Of a stretch of 64,000 nucleotides of DNA, positions 18,385 to 27,656 are shown piece after piece. Position 1 is the stretch's first letter. Each line of letters opens with the position of its first letter. The translations under genes were made by a program, and so were the position numbers. Below the pieces are notes generated by a model that saw only the letters and a list, made by a program, of their open reading frames with translations, searched no databases and was not told the DNA's origin. The stretch is from positions 248,001 through 312,000 of the forward strand of contig NZ_QULN01000002.1 of assembly GCF_003481705.1 (NCBI RefSeq). Direction: 5' to 3'. This DNA is from Butyricicoccus sp. OM04-18BH. GTDB taxonomy: Bacteria > Bacillota > Clostridia > Oscillospirales > Butyricicoccaceae.

Positions 18385-19275
18385 TCAAGCGTCTTCTTCC
18401 AGCCGCTTCCGGTAAAAGTCAATCAATGCCTGAAGCGCCGGAGAGCGCCATTTGTTTTTGTGGATGAGCAGCTGTGTCCAGACCGAGACAGTGCAGTCTG
18501 TCACCGGCAGGCGGCACAGCATACCGTTTTCTACAAAGGCCTGCGTGATGAAATCGGGCAGGAAGGTGAGCATATCACTTTTGGAAACGAGACTGCAAAG
18601 CTGCGTCGGATTGCCGAGCTCAATAAGCGGCGTGATCGCTTCAGAGCGTGCTGCGAGCAGCTTGTCGAGTATCCTGCGGTAGCTCATGCTTTCGGTCATC
18701 GCGAATGGCTGGTCGATGATCTCTGCAAGAGAAAGCGTCTTGGCTTTCTCCAGAGCGCTCCCTGCCGCCGCAACAAAATGCACCTGCTCCTCTTTTTCTG
18801 CGCAGATCTCGAAATCCGGTTCATAGATATGCGTATCGAGGGTAAAAACAAGGTCAGCCTCGTTTTTTCGGAGCATACTGAACATATTTTCCGTTCCGGC
18901 TTCGGTAATGGTCAGCCGGACGCCGGGATAGCTGTGCTGAAAGTCGATGAAATCGTCATCGAAATAGCGTGAGCACATCGAGCTGGACATGGCAAGGTGC
19001 AGATCGCCTGTCACCTCGTCCGCGTGATGGAGCGCCACCATCAGCTTTTCCTGTGCGGTCAACACATCGCGCGCATAGCGCAGCACCAGACTGCCTTCCT
19101 GTGTCAGCACGATGCGATGATAAAAACGGTCGAACAGCGCCACATTCAGTTCTTTTTCGAGCTGCCTGATCTGCGAGGATACGGTGGACTGCGTATAGCC
19201 AAGCCGTTCGCCGGCCGCCGAAAAGCCGGAATATTCGCACACCGCCACGAATGTCCGCAGCACATTGAGATCCAT
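18385..19275 (-). CDS. LysR-family transcriptional regulator
   Basis: 296 residues: N-terminal winged helix (FVAVCEYSGFSAAGERLGYTQ..., residues 9-60, with the SAVS-like TQSTVSSQIRQLE recognition helix) and a type 2 periplasmic-binding-like effector domain. It diverges from the sodium-dependent transporter gene with overlapping -35 elements, so that transporter is the likely target and its substrate the likely ligand. Confidence 0.9.
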   Translation of the reverse strand: MDLNVLRTFVAVCEYSGFSAAGERLGYTQSTVSSQIRQLEKELNVALFDRFYHRIVLTQEGSLVLRYARDVLTAQEKLMVALHHADEVTGDLHLAMSSSMCSRYFDDDFIDFQHSYPGVRLTITEAGTENMFSMLRKNEADLVFTLDTHIYEPDFEICAEKEEQVHFVAAAGSALEKAKTLSLAEIIDQPFAMTESMSYRRILDKLLAARSEAITPLIELGNPTQLCSLVSKSDMLTFLPDFITQAFVENGMLCRLPVTDCTVSVWTQLLIHKNKWRSPALQALIDFYRKRLEEDA

Positions 19276-19309
19276 GAAAAGCTCTCCTTCTACAAACGAT
19301 ATTTTCGTT

Positions 19310-19360
19310 ATTATACCGCATTATTATCAATTTTACAAATGTTTCTTTTCATAGTAAGAT
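19310..19360. promoter_or_regulatory. Divergent overlapping promoters, lysR and NSS transporter
   Basis: Minus strand: TTGTAA (forward 19333-19338), 17 bp, TATAAT (forward 19310-19315). Plus strand: TTTACA (19332-19337), 17 bp, TAAGAT (19355-19360). The two -35 hexamers occupy almost the same bases, typical of LysR autorepression. Confidence 0.65.
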
Positions 19361-19418
19361 TAACAGTAAGAGTATTATGCAGAAAGAGCGTTCCTGCCCT
19401 TTCGGAAAGAGAGTATCA

Positions 19419-20753
19419 ATGAAACGTGAGCGTCTTGGAAGCCGCATGGGCTTCATCATGCTTTCCGCCGGCTGTGCGATCGGCTGCGGAAATGTATGGA
19501 AATTTCCGTGGATGTGCGGTCAGAACGGCGGAGGCAGCTTCATGCTGGTCTATTTCATCTGTCTGATCGTGCTCGGAATCCCGGCTATGGTCATGGAATT
19601 TTCGGTCGGCAGAGCCGCGCAGACCAGTCCTGTCCGTATGTACCGCAAGCTCGAAAAGCCCGGTCAGAAATGGCATCTTTGGGGTGCGGTCTGTCTGATC
19701 GGCAATATTGCCATCATGGCATTCTACTGCGTCGTTACCGGCTGGATCATCTATTATTTTGTGAAATTCCTCACCGGTCAAACCGCATCCTTCGGCTTTG
19801 CTTCCATGATCGCCAACCCTGTTATCAACGTGGTATTTCTGTTTGTCACGGTCGCTGTTGCCTTTCTCATTCTGAGCCGCGATATTCAGAAGGGTCTCGA
19901 GCGGATCACAAAATATATGATGAGTGCTCTGCTCGTGCTCATGCTTGTGCTTGCGGTTCACAGCGCGCTGCTCGACGGCGCGGCAGACGGACTTGCCTTC
20001 TACCTTACGCCGGACTTTTCCAAGATCAATGGTTCGGTTATCGTCGGCGCTATGAATCAGGCGTTCTTCACCCTGTCCACCGGTATGGGCGGCATGGCGA
20101 TTTTCGGCAGCTATATCGACAAGGACCACTCGCTGATGGGTGAGTCGGTCAACGTCATCGTGCTCGATACGTTTGTCGCCATTCTGGCAGGCTTCATCAT
20201 CTTCCCGGCGTGCTCGACCTATGGTCTGGAGGTCAACGCAGGCCCGAGCCTGCTGTTTGACACCATGGCGAGCGTTTTCAATCACATGGCAGGCGGCCGT
20301 ATCTGGGGCACGATGTTCTTCCTGTTCATGATCTTTGCTGCGCTGTCCACTGTTCTCGGCGTGTGCGAGAACATTCTTGCGATGGTGCGCGAACTGACCG
20401 GCTGGTCTCGCCCCAAGGGCTGCATCATCTGCGGCACAGGCATCTTCCTTCTCGCGCTGACTACCGCTCTTGGATACAGCGTCATTCATTTTCAGCCGTT
20501 CGCGGAAGGCACCGCCTGGCTTGATCTGTGGGACTTTATCGTTTCAAACAACGTCCTGCCGCTCGGCTCGCTTGTGCTGACGTTGTTCTGCTGCAACAAA
20601 TTCGGCTGGGGCTGGGATAATTTCGTCCGTGAAGCAAACACCGGCAGAGGTCTCAAGATCCGTCCGTGGATGCGCCCGGTTTTTCAGTATATCACTCCCG
20701 TCATTATCGCTTTCATCTATGCCTACGGCATGGCAACGTTCCAGTGGCGATAA
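19419..20753 (+). CDS. Sodium-dependent transporter, NSS/SNF family
   Basis: 444 residues, 11-12 hydrophobic segments. The sodium- and substrate-binding first helix is clear: GFIMLSAGCAIGCGNVWKFP then GQNGGGSF. The family imports amino acids or tryptophan-like amines with sodium. I take the second ATG (19419) because a purine-rich GGAAAGAG precedes it and because family members start here; an upstream ATG at 19377 would add 14 residues. Substrate not predictable from sequence. Confidence 0.88.
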   Translation: MKRERLGSRMGFIMLSAGCAIGCGNVWKFPWMCGQNGGGSFMLVYFICLIVLGIPAMVMEFSVGRAAQTSPVRMYRKLEKPGQKWHLWGAVCLIGNIAIMAFYCVVTGWIIYYFVKFLTGQTASFGFASMIANPVINVVFLFVTVAVAFLILSRDIQKGLERITKYMMSALLVLMLVLAVHSALLDGAADGLAFYLTPDFSKINGSVIVGAMNQAFFTLSTGMGGMAIFGSYIDKDHSLMGESVNVIVLDTFVAILAGFIIFPACSTYGLEVNAGPSLLFDTMASVFNHMAGGRIWGTMFFLFMIFAALSTVLGVCENILAMVRELTGWSRPKGCIICGTGIFLLALTTALGYSVIHFQPFAEGTAWLDLWDFIVSNNVLPLGSLVLTLFCCNKFGWGWDNFVREANTGRGLKIRPWMRPVFQYITPVIIAFIYAYGMATFQWR

Positions 20754-20822
20754 AATTTATTTACACATAATGAAATCTTCGCGCAGCAGTACGCATTGAA
20801 AAGCGTTTGCGCGCAAACGCAT

Positions 20823-20851
20823 GAAAACCGAGGGTGTGTACCTCGGTTTTC
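20823..20851. terminator. Terminator after the NSS transporter
   Basis: Stem GAAAACCGAGG/CCTCGGTTTTC. A separate perfect palindrome GCGTTTGCGCGCAAACGC lies just before it at 20803-20820. Confidence 0.75.
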
Positions 20852-21070
20852 ATGTTTTTAGAGGGAGAATATTTCTGTATGGGAACCTTCGGACGACTGG
20901 TGTTCTGCGAAGGCAAAATACAGATTGTCGGAAAAACGAAGTTTTTCGACAGCCTCTTTTTTATCATTACGTATTGCGCACGCCCGTCTGTTTATGATAC
21001 TATAATACAGCAAAGAAAGACATTTGCACCGCTCCGGCGGCGCAATGCGGAAAAGGACTGATGATCTACT
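20852..21070 (+). other. Gene-free stretch with a second terminator and a -10 element
   Basis: No convincing gene. It holds a hairpin (GAACCTTCG...CGAAGG), a second strong terminator at 20926-20962 (stem TGTCGGAAAAAC/GTTTTTCGACA then TTTTTT) and a TATAAT at 21001-21006 that probably drives the methyltransferase. A terminator so soon after the first suggests a short independent transcript or an insertion scar; an open frame of 60 codons here has no recognisable features. Confidence 0.45.
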
Positions 21071-22273
21071 ATGCAGAAGGGCGATATTGCCAAGCTGAAG
21101 CTGCTGCTCGCAGGCATTTCGGCGCGAATGACGAAAAATCGTGATTATTTTATCCGTGCGGTCTGCACATTCACTTCTGGAAAGAAAAAATTTGATGCCG
21201 AACTTTCGCTCGACGGGCAAAACTGGGCGCTTCGTTTTCAGGGCAGTACCTCGCCCACGGATGCCGCTGCATTCTGTGCATTTTTTGCCTCTGAGGCTGA
21301 AAAATTTGACGAGAGCGTGCTTGTCTATACCGAGCGCAGCGCTGTCGTGACGCTCTCCGCTACTGCGCGCGGCGTGCAGATGAAGCAGGCAGAGCGTGAG
21401 GCGAGTGATGAGGAAAAGGCGAACGCCGCCAATCCCCTGCTCGACAGCGGCCGTCAGTATTTGATTCGTGTCGATCAGGCCGCCGCGCTGCTGCGCGAGA
21501 TCGGTATTCTGACCGCAGACGGCAAGCTGAAAAACGATATGATTCGCAAATACAATCAGATCGACCATTACGTCGAACTGGTTGCACCGATGTTTGAGCA
21601 GGATGACAGCGACGAGATTGTGCTGCTCGACTGCGCTTGCGGCAAGTCCTATCTCAGCTTTGTCATGAATTACTATCTGCACGAGGTGCTCCATCGCCGC
21701 TGCCGCGTGATCGGCGTAGATATTAAGGAGCATGTCATCGACGAGAGCCGCGCGATGGCGAAGCGTCTCGGCTATCATAATATGAGCTTCCAGTGCGCCG
21801 ATCTGCGCGTGTATCAGCCGCCGAAAAACGTTACCGCTGTCATTTCGCTCCATGCCTGCGATATTGCGACCGATCTTGCCCTTGCGACCGCGCTCCGTGC
21901 CAGAGCGAAATATATCGCGTGCGTGCCCTGCTGTCACAAGGAACTGCTCGATCAGTATACCATGCCCGGCCTCGAACCGCTGACCCGTCACGGCGTCTTC
22001 AAGGCGCGCTTCAATGATGTGCTGACCGACAGCATGCGCGCACTCAAGCTGGAGGCTGAGGGCTATAAGGTATCGGTCGTCGAGTACATCTTGCCGCTCG
22101 ACACGCCGAAAAACCTGCTCATCCGTGCCGTCCGCACAGGCCGCGAAAACCGTCGTGCGAAGTCGGATTACGAAGCTGTGCGCCGCACACTCGGCACAAC
22201 CTCTGAGCTTGATCGCCGCTGCATGGACATGGAAAACGAATTCTTCGTTACAGACGAGGATCTGATACCGTAA
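21071..22273 (+). CDS. SAM-dependent methyltransferase, Methyltransf_32 type
   Basis: 400 residues. The C-terminal half has the Rossmann signature LLDCACGKSYLSFVM (about residue 187), acidic loop VIGVDIKEH, and the family blocks ISLHACDIATDLA and VPCCHKEL seen in GSTCD-like/Methyltransf_32 proteins, whose substrates are thought to be RNA or protein. The N-terminal 150 residues are unique to this clostridial subgroup. The ribosome site AAGGA is 13 nt from the ATG, rather far. Specific substrate unknown. Confidence 0.75.
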   Translation: MQKGDIAKLKLLLAGISARMTKNRDYFIRAVCTFTSGKKKFDAELSLDGQNWALRFQGSTSPTDAAAFCAFFASEAEKFDESVLVYTERSAVVTLSATARGVQMKQAEREASDEEKANAANPLLDSGRQYLIRVDQAAALLREIGILTADGKLKNDMIRKYNQIDHYVELVAPMFEQDDSDEIVLLDCACGKSYLSFVMNYYLHEVLHRRCRVIGVDIKEHVIDESRAMAKRLGYHNMSFQCADLRVYQPPKNVTAVISLHACDIATDLALATALRARAKYIACVPCCHKELLDQYTMPGLEPLTRHGVFKARFNDVLTDSMRALKLEAEGYKVSVVEYILPLDTPKNLLIRAVRTGRENRRAKSDYEAVRRTLGTTSELDRRCMDMENEFFVTDEDLIP

Positions 22274-22280
22274 CATAATG

Positions 22281-22357
22281 ATCCCTCCGGAATACACTGA
22301 TAATACAGGCGGCTGAGGCAAAACACCGCCTGCGCAAATCATGTGATCCGGAGGGAT
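22281..22357 (+). promoter_or_regulatory. Leader stem that sequesters the ribosome site
   Basis: ATCCCTCCGGA (22281-22291) is perfectly complementary to TCCGGAGGGAT (22347-22357), which contains the Shine-Dalgarno sequence of the next gene; a second nested stem AGGCGG/CCGCCT sits inside. No T-tract, so translational rather than transcriptional control is suggested. Confidence 0.6.
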
Positions 22358-22362
22358 AAATC

Positions 22363-23292
22363 ATGGCTGAAAAAATCTGCTGCCCCGGTCCTCTCGGCAC
22401 GTCGGGCGGCAACACCGCATCCGGCGGCGCGTTCCGTGAGGCTGTGTGCGTACACACGAGCAAGGTCTATGATTCCTGCCGCAGCAAGGAATGTCTGCGT
22501 GACATCCGCGTTTATCTGACACGCGACGCGCAGGATATGCTCGATTCCGGCGGCATCGTTTCGGTAAAACCGCGTACAGCTGATCTGCTCTGTGTGAAAA
22601 TCGACGTTGAACCGGTGCAGTTTAATCGTGGTCTGTACAGTGTGGACAGCCGATTCTTTTACCGCATTGAGTGCGAGGTGAGCTGTGCGGTCGGACGGCC
22701 GCGCATTGTAGACGGTCTCGCTGTATTCGACAAGCGCGTCATGCTGTTCGGCGGCGAGGGCGGCGCGCGGATCTTCTCCTCGCACTATATCGAGGATGGC
22801 ACGGACGTACAGCTTCGTCCGAATTCCAACCGTCCAACCGCAGTGATCGAGGTCGTCGACCCCGTTATGCTGGATGCCCGGGTCGTTGCTCCCGAGACGA
22901 AATGCAACTGCTGCTGCTGTGCTCTGCACGAAGTGCCGAAGCAGCTCTGCTCGTGCTTTGACGGGGATGATCTTGTGCTTGCGAACGACGGCTACCAGCT
23001 GTTCGTAACACTCGGCCAGTTCTCCATCATCCGCCTTGAACGTGACATTCAGCTGCTTATGCCTGCCTACGATATCTGTCTGCCGCGCCGCGACTGCTCG
23101 AACAGTAATATCGGCGGTGAGACCGACCCCTGCGAGGTTTTCTCGAACTTCGAATTCCCTATTGACGCTTTCTTCCCACCGCGCGGAGAGCGTGCAAACT
23201 GCCTTTTCACGGGCGCGAATGGCGTGAACGGTGCAAACGCAAATTCCGGCTGCGGCTGCCGTACAAACACCGCAAACAGCTGCAATAAATAA
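22363..23292 (+). CDS. Conserved cysteine-rich clostridial protein, unknown function
   Basis: 309 residues. Recognisable as a protein conserved across Clostridia but with no assigned function: VCVHTSKVYDSCRSKECL near residue 29, RVYLTR, ADLLCVKIDVEPVQFNRGLYSVD, FDKRVMLFGGEGGARIF, a CNCCCC cluster near 184, LGQFSIIRLERDIQLLMPAYDICLP and a C-terminal FPIDAFFPP followed by an Asn/Gly/Cys-rich tail. No signal peptide or membrane segment. Cys clusters and distribution suggest a spore-coat or morphogenetic role, which is inference. Confidence 0.7.
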   Translation: MAEKICCPGPLGTSGGNTASGGAFREAVCVHTSKVYDSCRSKECLRDIRVYLTRDAQDMLDSGGIVSVKPRTADLLCVKIDVEPVQFNRGLYSVDSRFFYRIECEVSCAVGRPRIVDGLAVFDKRVMLFGGEGGARIFSSHYIEDGTDVQLRPNSNRPTAVIEVVDPVMLDARVVAPETKCNCCCCALHEVPKQLCSCFDGDDLVLANDGYQLFVTLGQFSIIRLERDIQLLMPAYDICLPRRDCSNSNIGGETDPCEVFSNFEFPIDAFFPPRGERANCLFTGANGVNGANANSGCGCRTNTANSCNK

Positions 23293-23401
23293 GGACGGCA
23301 CTGCGAGATTTAATCTGCGGCGCCTTGCGGAAATCCTGTTCGCTGCCTTTGGTACAGTCTCATGGTAATTCATCAGGTATTACCGCAAGACCATAAATAA
23401 G

Positions 23402-23433
23402 AAAACGGCATGGACGTGCGTCCATGCCGTTTT
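23402..23433. terminator. Bidirectional terminator
   Basis: Perfect 14-bp stem AAAACGGCATGGAC/GTCCATGCCGTTTT, loop GTGC, between the convergent Cys-rich gene and thiY. Confidence 0.9.
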
Positions 23434-23448
23434 GTATTGCGGAGTGTA

Positions 23449-24477
23449 TCAGTAAGCGATCGTTACCATAACGTCGGAAACCTCCGGTTTAGCAGAGATC
23501 AGACCCTCATCGTACATCCAGTCGATATTCTCCTGCCAGCAGGCCTCGGTCTGAGACAGGAACTTTGCATCTGCGGTCTCCATGAGCGGAAGCAGCGTTT
23601 CACAGGACTTCTTCTCTACATCCGGGTCCAGCGCAAAGTTCGCCTCATCCTGATTGTCGAGCAGAACCTGCAGAACCTCGTCCGTGCTGTTCTTGAAGTC
23701 CTCGAAGCCCTTGCTGCATGCGGTCAGAAAGCCAGCAAGCACATCCGGCTCGTTATCGATCATCTCATCGCTTGCAAGGAAAATGCCCTCATAGTATTTC
23801 GGCACACCGAAATCATCCGGGAAGAAGTAATTGACTTCGAAGCCCTCTTTCTCCATCTGCGGCACCTCGTGGTTGACCAGACATTCGATGGTAGCGTCAA
23901 CGTTGCCGGTGGTCATCGAGCTCATCAGATCAAAGCCGACATCTACCAGTTTTACGCTGTCCGGGTCTGCGCCGGAGTTCTTCATGATGCTGCGGATCAG
24001 GGCCTCAGAAAGCTCCGTACCGGCATAACCGACCGTCTTGCCCTCCAGATCCTTCGGAGAGGTGATATTTTTATCCTTGAGCGAGAGAACGATATTCAGC
24101 GGGCCCTGCACAACCGCACCGATCGACTTGATCGGCACGTTCTGCTCAGCGCGCGCCTGAATGACATCCTGCTGATAGTACAGGCCAATATCAGCTTTGC
24201 CTGCTGCGACCATACTCATCGCATCGTTAACACCGGCCGGAGACTGAATGTCGACATCCAGACCCTGCTCAGCAAAGTATCCCTTCTCCTGTGCTTCATA
24301 CAGGAATGCGTGCAGAGCATTCGGATACCAGTCGAGCACAACGGTCAGATGGTGCAGATTATCCTTCGCGCCGCCGTCTCCGCCTGCTTCGGCATTGCTG
24401 TTTGCAGCGCCCTGTGCGCCGCAGCCGGTCAGCAGCATTGCGCCTGCTGCCAGAAGTGCAAGAAATCGCTTTTTCAT
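23449..24477 (-). CDS. thiY: ThiY-like substrate-binding lipoprotein (thiamine-pyrimidine precursor uptake)
   Basis: 342 residues. Lipoprotein signal with lipobox LLTGC (Cys19), a short linker, then the NMT1/THI5-like periplasmic-binding fold: TVVLDWYPNALHAFLYEAQE, AGKADIGLYYQQD, CLVNHEVPQMEKEG. ThiY of bacilli binds the formylaminopyrimidine breakdown product of thiamine that TenA can reuse. Last gene of the TPP-riboswitch operon, 98 bp after thiX. Confidence 0.87.
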   Translation of the reverse strand: MKKRFLALLAAGAMLLTGCGAQGAANSNAEAGGDGGAKDNLHHLTVVLDWYPNALHAFLYEAQEKGYFAEQGLDVDIQSPAGVNDAMSMVAAGKADIGLYYQQDVIQARAEQNVPIKSIGAVVQGPLNIVLSLKDKNITSPKDLEGKTVGYAGTELSEALIRSIMKNSGADPDSVKLVDVGFDLMSSMTTGNVDATIECLVNHEVPQMEKEGFEVNYFFPDDFGVPKYYEGIFLASDEMIDNEPDVLAGFLTACSKGFEDFKNSTDEVLQVLLDNQDEANFALDPDVEKKSCETLLPLMETADAKFLSQTEACWQENIDWMYDEGLISAKPEVSDVMVTIAY

Positions 24478-24575
24478 AAGTAATTTTCTCCTTGAATATT
24501 CAAAAGTTTGTTTTTCTGTTGTTTTCTGATTGCATGATATGTGTGCGTGAAATCAGCATAACGCCCCGAGCGTCG

Positions 24576-25331
24576 TTACAGGCTGCTTCTCCAGGTCACA
24601 ATCTTCTTTTCGAGCCAGCTGACGATGCCGACCGCAATCATTGCGACTGCGCTCAGCAGAACGATCGGCGCGAAAACACCTGCGCCGTCGAGCTGCGTCA
24701 TCATGCGGCGGCTGAAATATCCGAGGCCCGCCTGCGCGCCAAGCCATTCGCCGATCGCAGCGCCGATGATCGACATCGGGATTGCCATCTTTATGGCTGA
24801 GAAGAAATACGGCAGTGCCGCCGGCAGCTTCAGCTTCAGGAATATCTCCTTTCGGCCTGCGCCGAACGTGCGCAGCATATCCACCATATCGGTCTTAGCC
24901 GAACGAAAGCCATCGAAAACCGTCATCGCGATCGGAAAGAACGTGATGAGTACGGTCACGAGCACCTTGCTCCAGATCGTATAGCCGAACCAGAGCACAA
25001 ATAACGGCGCGAGCGCGGTCGTCGGAATGGTCTGCGACGCGATGATGAGCGGATAGAGCATGCGTTCCGCCGCCGGACTGGCGTCCATCACGATGGCAAG
25101 CAGCAGGCCGAGCGCGACCGAAATCGCGAGGCCTACGCCTGTGCACAGCATGGTTGCGGGCAGATGTGCAGTGAAGAGCGGCTTCCGCAGTTCCCACAGG
25201 CGCACGAGGATCTGCGTCGGAGACGGAAGAATGTATGCTGCGTTCATACCCATCGCGCCCGCCTGCCAGATGATCAGCAGCGCCAGCATGAAAATAAGGA
25301 CGGGCAGATTTGCATTCGTATTCTTTTTCAT
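24576..25331 (-). CDS. thiX: ThiX-like ABC transporter permease
   Basis: 251 residues, six membrane helices, with the EAA-type cytoplasmic loop TFGAGRKEIFLKLKLPAALPYFFSA that contacts the ATPase. Start at the ATG with GGGAGG 7 nt upstream; this gives a 4-nt ATGA overlap with thiZ. Partner of thiZ and thiY in pyrimidine uptake. Confidence 0.88.
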   Translation of the reverse strand: MKKNTNANLPVLIFMLALLIIWQAGAMGMNAAYILPSPTQILVRLWELRKPLFTAHLPATMLCTGVGLAISVALGLLLAIVMDASPAAERMLYPLIIASQTIPTTALAPLFVLWFGYTIWSKVLVTVLITFFPIAMTVFDGFRSAKTDMVDMLRTFGAGRKEIFLKLKLPAALPYFFSAIKMAIPMSIIGAAIGEWLGAQAGLGYFSRRMMTQLDGAGVFAPIVLLSAVAMIAVGIVSWLEKKIVTWRSSL

Positions 25332-26083
25332 TCCGATACCTCCCTGCGCAGCAGCGAGATAAGGCTTTCGCGCAGCTCGAGCATCCGCGGCTCGGTAAGA
25401 CACGCACGGGTGCGCGGATATGGTGCCGGTACCTCAAAGGAACGCAGTCTGCGGATGGGCGTATCTTCGACCACGAGCACGCGGCCGGAAAGGAAAATCG
25501 CCTCTTCTACATCATGCGTAATAAACAGTACGGTCTTGCTGTCGCGCTCCCACTGATCGAGCAGCCATTCCTGCATGGTGATGCGCGTGAGAAAGTCGAG
25601 CGCTGAAAAAGGCTCGTCCAGCAGCAGCAGTTCGGAGCCGGTCAGCAGTGTACGCGCAAAGGCCGCCCGCTGCCGCATTCCGCCCGAAAGCTCCTCCGGA
25701 CGCTTGTCACCCCAGCCGGCGAGACCGACATGCTCCAGCGTCTCTGTCACACGGCGGTCCATTTCCGCACGCGGAATACCGCCGCGCACCTCCATCGGCA
25801 GACGAAGATTTTCGTTCACTGTGCGCCACGGGAACAGCAGGTCGCGCTGAGGCATATAGCCGCAGTAGCCTCTCCTGCCGTCGATGCTCTCTCCGCCAAC
25901 CAGGATGTCGCCGCTCTTGCGCGTGAGCAGCTGACCGGTCAGACGGAAAATCGTCGATTTGCCGCAGCCGGACGGGCCGATGACCGAAACGAACTCGCCT
26001 TTTCCGATGTGAAAGGACAGATCGTCAATGATATTGAAATCCTCGACGTCATATTGAAAGGTAACGTTGCGAAACTCAAGCAT
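25328..26083 (-). CDS. thiZ: ThiZ-like ABC transporter ATP-binding protein
   Basis: 251 residues. Walker A GPSGCGKST, signature LSGGMRQR, Walker B LLLLDEPFSALD and the switch His (ITHDVEEA) are intact; belongs to the taurine/nitrate/thiamine-precursor importer group. ATGA overlap with thiX downstream; it starts directly after tenA. Confidence 0.9.
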   Translation of the reverse strand: MLEFRNVTFQYDVEDFNIIDDLSFHIGKGEFVSVIGPSGCGKSTIFRLTGQLLTRKSGDILVGGESIDGRRGYCGYMPQRDLLFPWRTVNENLRLPMEVRGGIPRAEMDRRVTETLEHVGLAGWGDKRPEELSGGMRQRAAFARTLLTGSELLLLDEPFSALDFLTRITMQEWLLDQWERDSKTVLFITHDVEEAIFLSGRVLVVEDTPIRRLRSFEVPAPYPRTRACLTEPRMLELRESLISLLRREVSE

Positions 26084-26755
26084 TTACAGTTCCCCGTTCC
26101 ATGCCATTTCCCAGAACATACCCTCGTAGTGCGAGCAGTCGACAAAAATGTCGATGAGACGCTCGAGTTGCGGCTCGGTATAGTGTTCGGCCAGCTGCTC
26201 CATATATGCGATGAGGCGGCGGTTCTCTGCGGCGTAATCTTCGGAGGCATAGCCCTGTATCCATTCGCCGTAGAATTCATGCTTTTCCGCGTTCGGATAA
26301 TTCGAGACGATCCATTTTGCGATATACTCGTAGCTGAGCGCGCAGGAAAGCACCGCTGCCATGATCTCCGCCGGGCCTTCCTCTGCCGCGACAGCGCGCA
26401 TGTAGGCAGTATATGAGCTGTTCGGGAGCGACGGCTTAACGCGTTCGGCGTCCTCCTCCGTGATACCGAGACGCTTCATGTAGCCGCGATGAATGTTCAT
26501 CTCGCCGCCGAGGATATTCGCGACCGAGGACGCAAACATGCGCATGACCTCGGGATCGCGCGACTTGACAACGCCCTGTGCAAAGACCTTGGCATAGTCA
26601 AACAGGTAAACGTAATCCTGCAACAGATAAAAACGAAATTTCTGAATTTCGAGGCTGCCGTCGGCAATACCGCGCACGAAAGGATGCTTGAGATAGCCCT
26701 CCCAGATCTCGCGCGTTGCATCGAGCAATCTTTGGGTTGTTTTGTTGTTTTTCAA
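26084..26755 (-). CDS. tenA: Aminopyrimidine aminohydrolase TenA (thiaminase II)
   Basis: About 223 residues, all-helical TenA fold. Conserved HPFVRGIADGSL, FRFYLLQDYVYL, the active-site Cys in VLSCALSYEYIAKW and the C-terminal Glu in HYEGMFWEMAW. Regenerates HMP from base-degraded thiamine imported by ThiXYZ. I prefer the TTG at 26753-26755, which has a GGGGG ribosome site 7 nt upstream and matches family N-termini; an ATG at 26804-26806 would add 17 residues unlike the family. Confidence 0.88.
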   Translation of the reverse strand: MKNNKTTQRLLDATREIWEGYLKHPFVRGIADGSLEIQKFRFYLLQDYVYLFDYAKVFAQGVVKSRDPEVMRMFASSVANILGGEMNIHRGYMKRLGITEEDAERVKPSLPNSSYTAYMRAVAAEEGPAEIMAAVLSCALSYEYIAKWIVSNYPNAEKHEFYGEWIQGYASEDYAAENRRLIAYMEQLAEHYTEPQLERLIDIFVDCSHYEGMFWEMAWNGEL

Positions 26756-26834
26756 GGTGGTACCCCCAATGAATTGATGTTGATCGTATCCTAAGACCGT
26801 CGGCATACTCTGCCGGCAGCACTTTCCGTCTGCA

Positions 26835-27656
26835 TCAGATCAGACGGATGCGCGACGTCAGTTCATCCGCTGAAAGCAGGCTGACTGCGTCGATCAGGCG
26901 TGTCCGAAAGGAAGCGGTGCCCTCCATCTCTTTACGCACACGCGCATCTGCGATTTCTCCGCAATGCTTCATCACCTCCGATGCCGTGACTGCGGCTTCA
27001 AATAATCTATCGGGTGCAGCGCCGCAGTACACGCCAGCAAGCGAGGTGAGCATACACCCTGCCCCGGTGATGCGGCGGAGCAACTCACTGCCGCCGCACA
27101 GCACTGCGGTGCGTTTTCCGTCTGTGATCACGTCCATCGCACCGGTCAGCAGTACGACCGTACCGGTACGATGCGCAAAATCGCGCAGCCAGGCTGCGGA
27201 TTCCGCAAGATTGTCCTCGTCAATGCGGTCGCTGAGGTCGGCCTCAACGCCGCTCTCCTGCTCCGTCCCACCGGCCAGCGCACGGATTTCAGACACGTTG
27301 CCGCGAATGACTGAGACAAGGCCTTCCGCGAGAAGCTTCGCGCACATATCACCGCGCAGATGGCTCGCACCTGCGGCAACCGGATCGAGTACGACCGGAT
27401 GTCCGAGTTTTTTTGCGGTTGCTGCCGCGCGCAGCATGGCTTCCTGCGCGCGCACCGCGCCCATGTTGAGAACGAGCGAGGAGGCGTGCGCCGTGATCTC
27501 CTCGACCTCGCGCTCATCCTGTGCCATGATAGCCGTTCCGCCGGCCGCGAGGATGATATTCGCGCAGTCATTAACTGTCACCGGATTGGTGATACAATGG
27601 GTCATCGGACGGCACGAGACCGTTCTCTCAATCACTTTTTTCAGTTCTTCGATCAA
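26835..27656 (-). CDS. thiM: Hydroxyethylthiazole kinase
   Basis: 273 residues, ribokinase-like fold. Phosphorylates the thiazole alcohol for thiamine salvage. Motifs: HCITNPVTVNDCANIILAAGG, DPVAAGAS, RGNVSEIRALAG and the anion hole/catalytic TGAGCMLTS. ATGA overlap with thiW upstream, which supplies the thiazole. Confidence 0.95.
   Translation of the reverse strand: MIEELKKVIERTVSCRPMTHCITNPVTVNDCANIILAAGGTAIMAQDEREVEEITAHASSLVLNMGAVRAQEAMLRAAATAKKLGHPVVLDPVAAGASHLRGDMCAKLLAEGLVSVIRGNVSEIRALAGGTEQESGVEADLSDRIDEDNLAESAAWLRDFAHRTGTVVLLTGAMDVITDGKRTAVLCGGSELLRRITGAGCMLTSLAGVYCGAAPDRLFEAAVTASEVMKHCGEIADARVRKEMEGTASFRTRLIDAVSLLSADELTSRIRLI

Noticed and set aside
20882..21061. 60-codon open frame after the NSS transporter
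   Set aside because: Runs through a strong terminator and has no recognisable motif.
26756..26834. Second TPP riboswitch before tenA
   Set aside because: Neither CTGAGA nor TTGAACCTG is present; the only aptamer is upstream of thiD.
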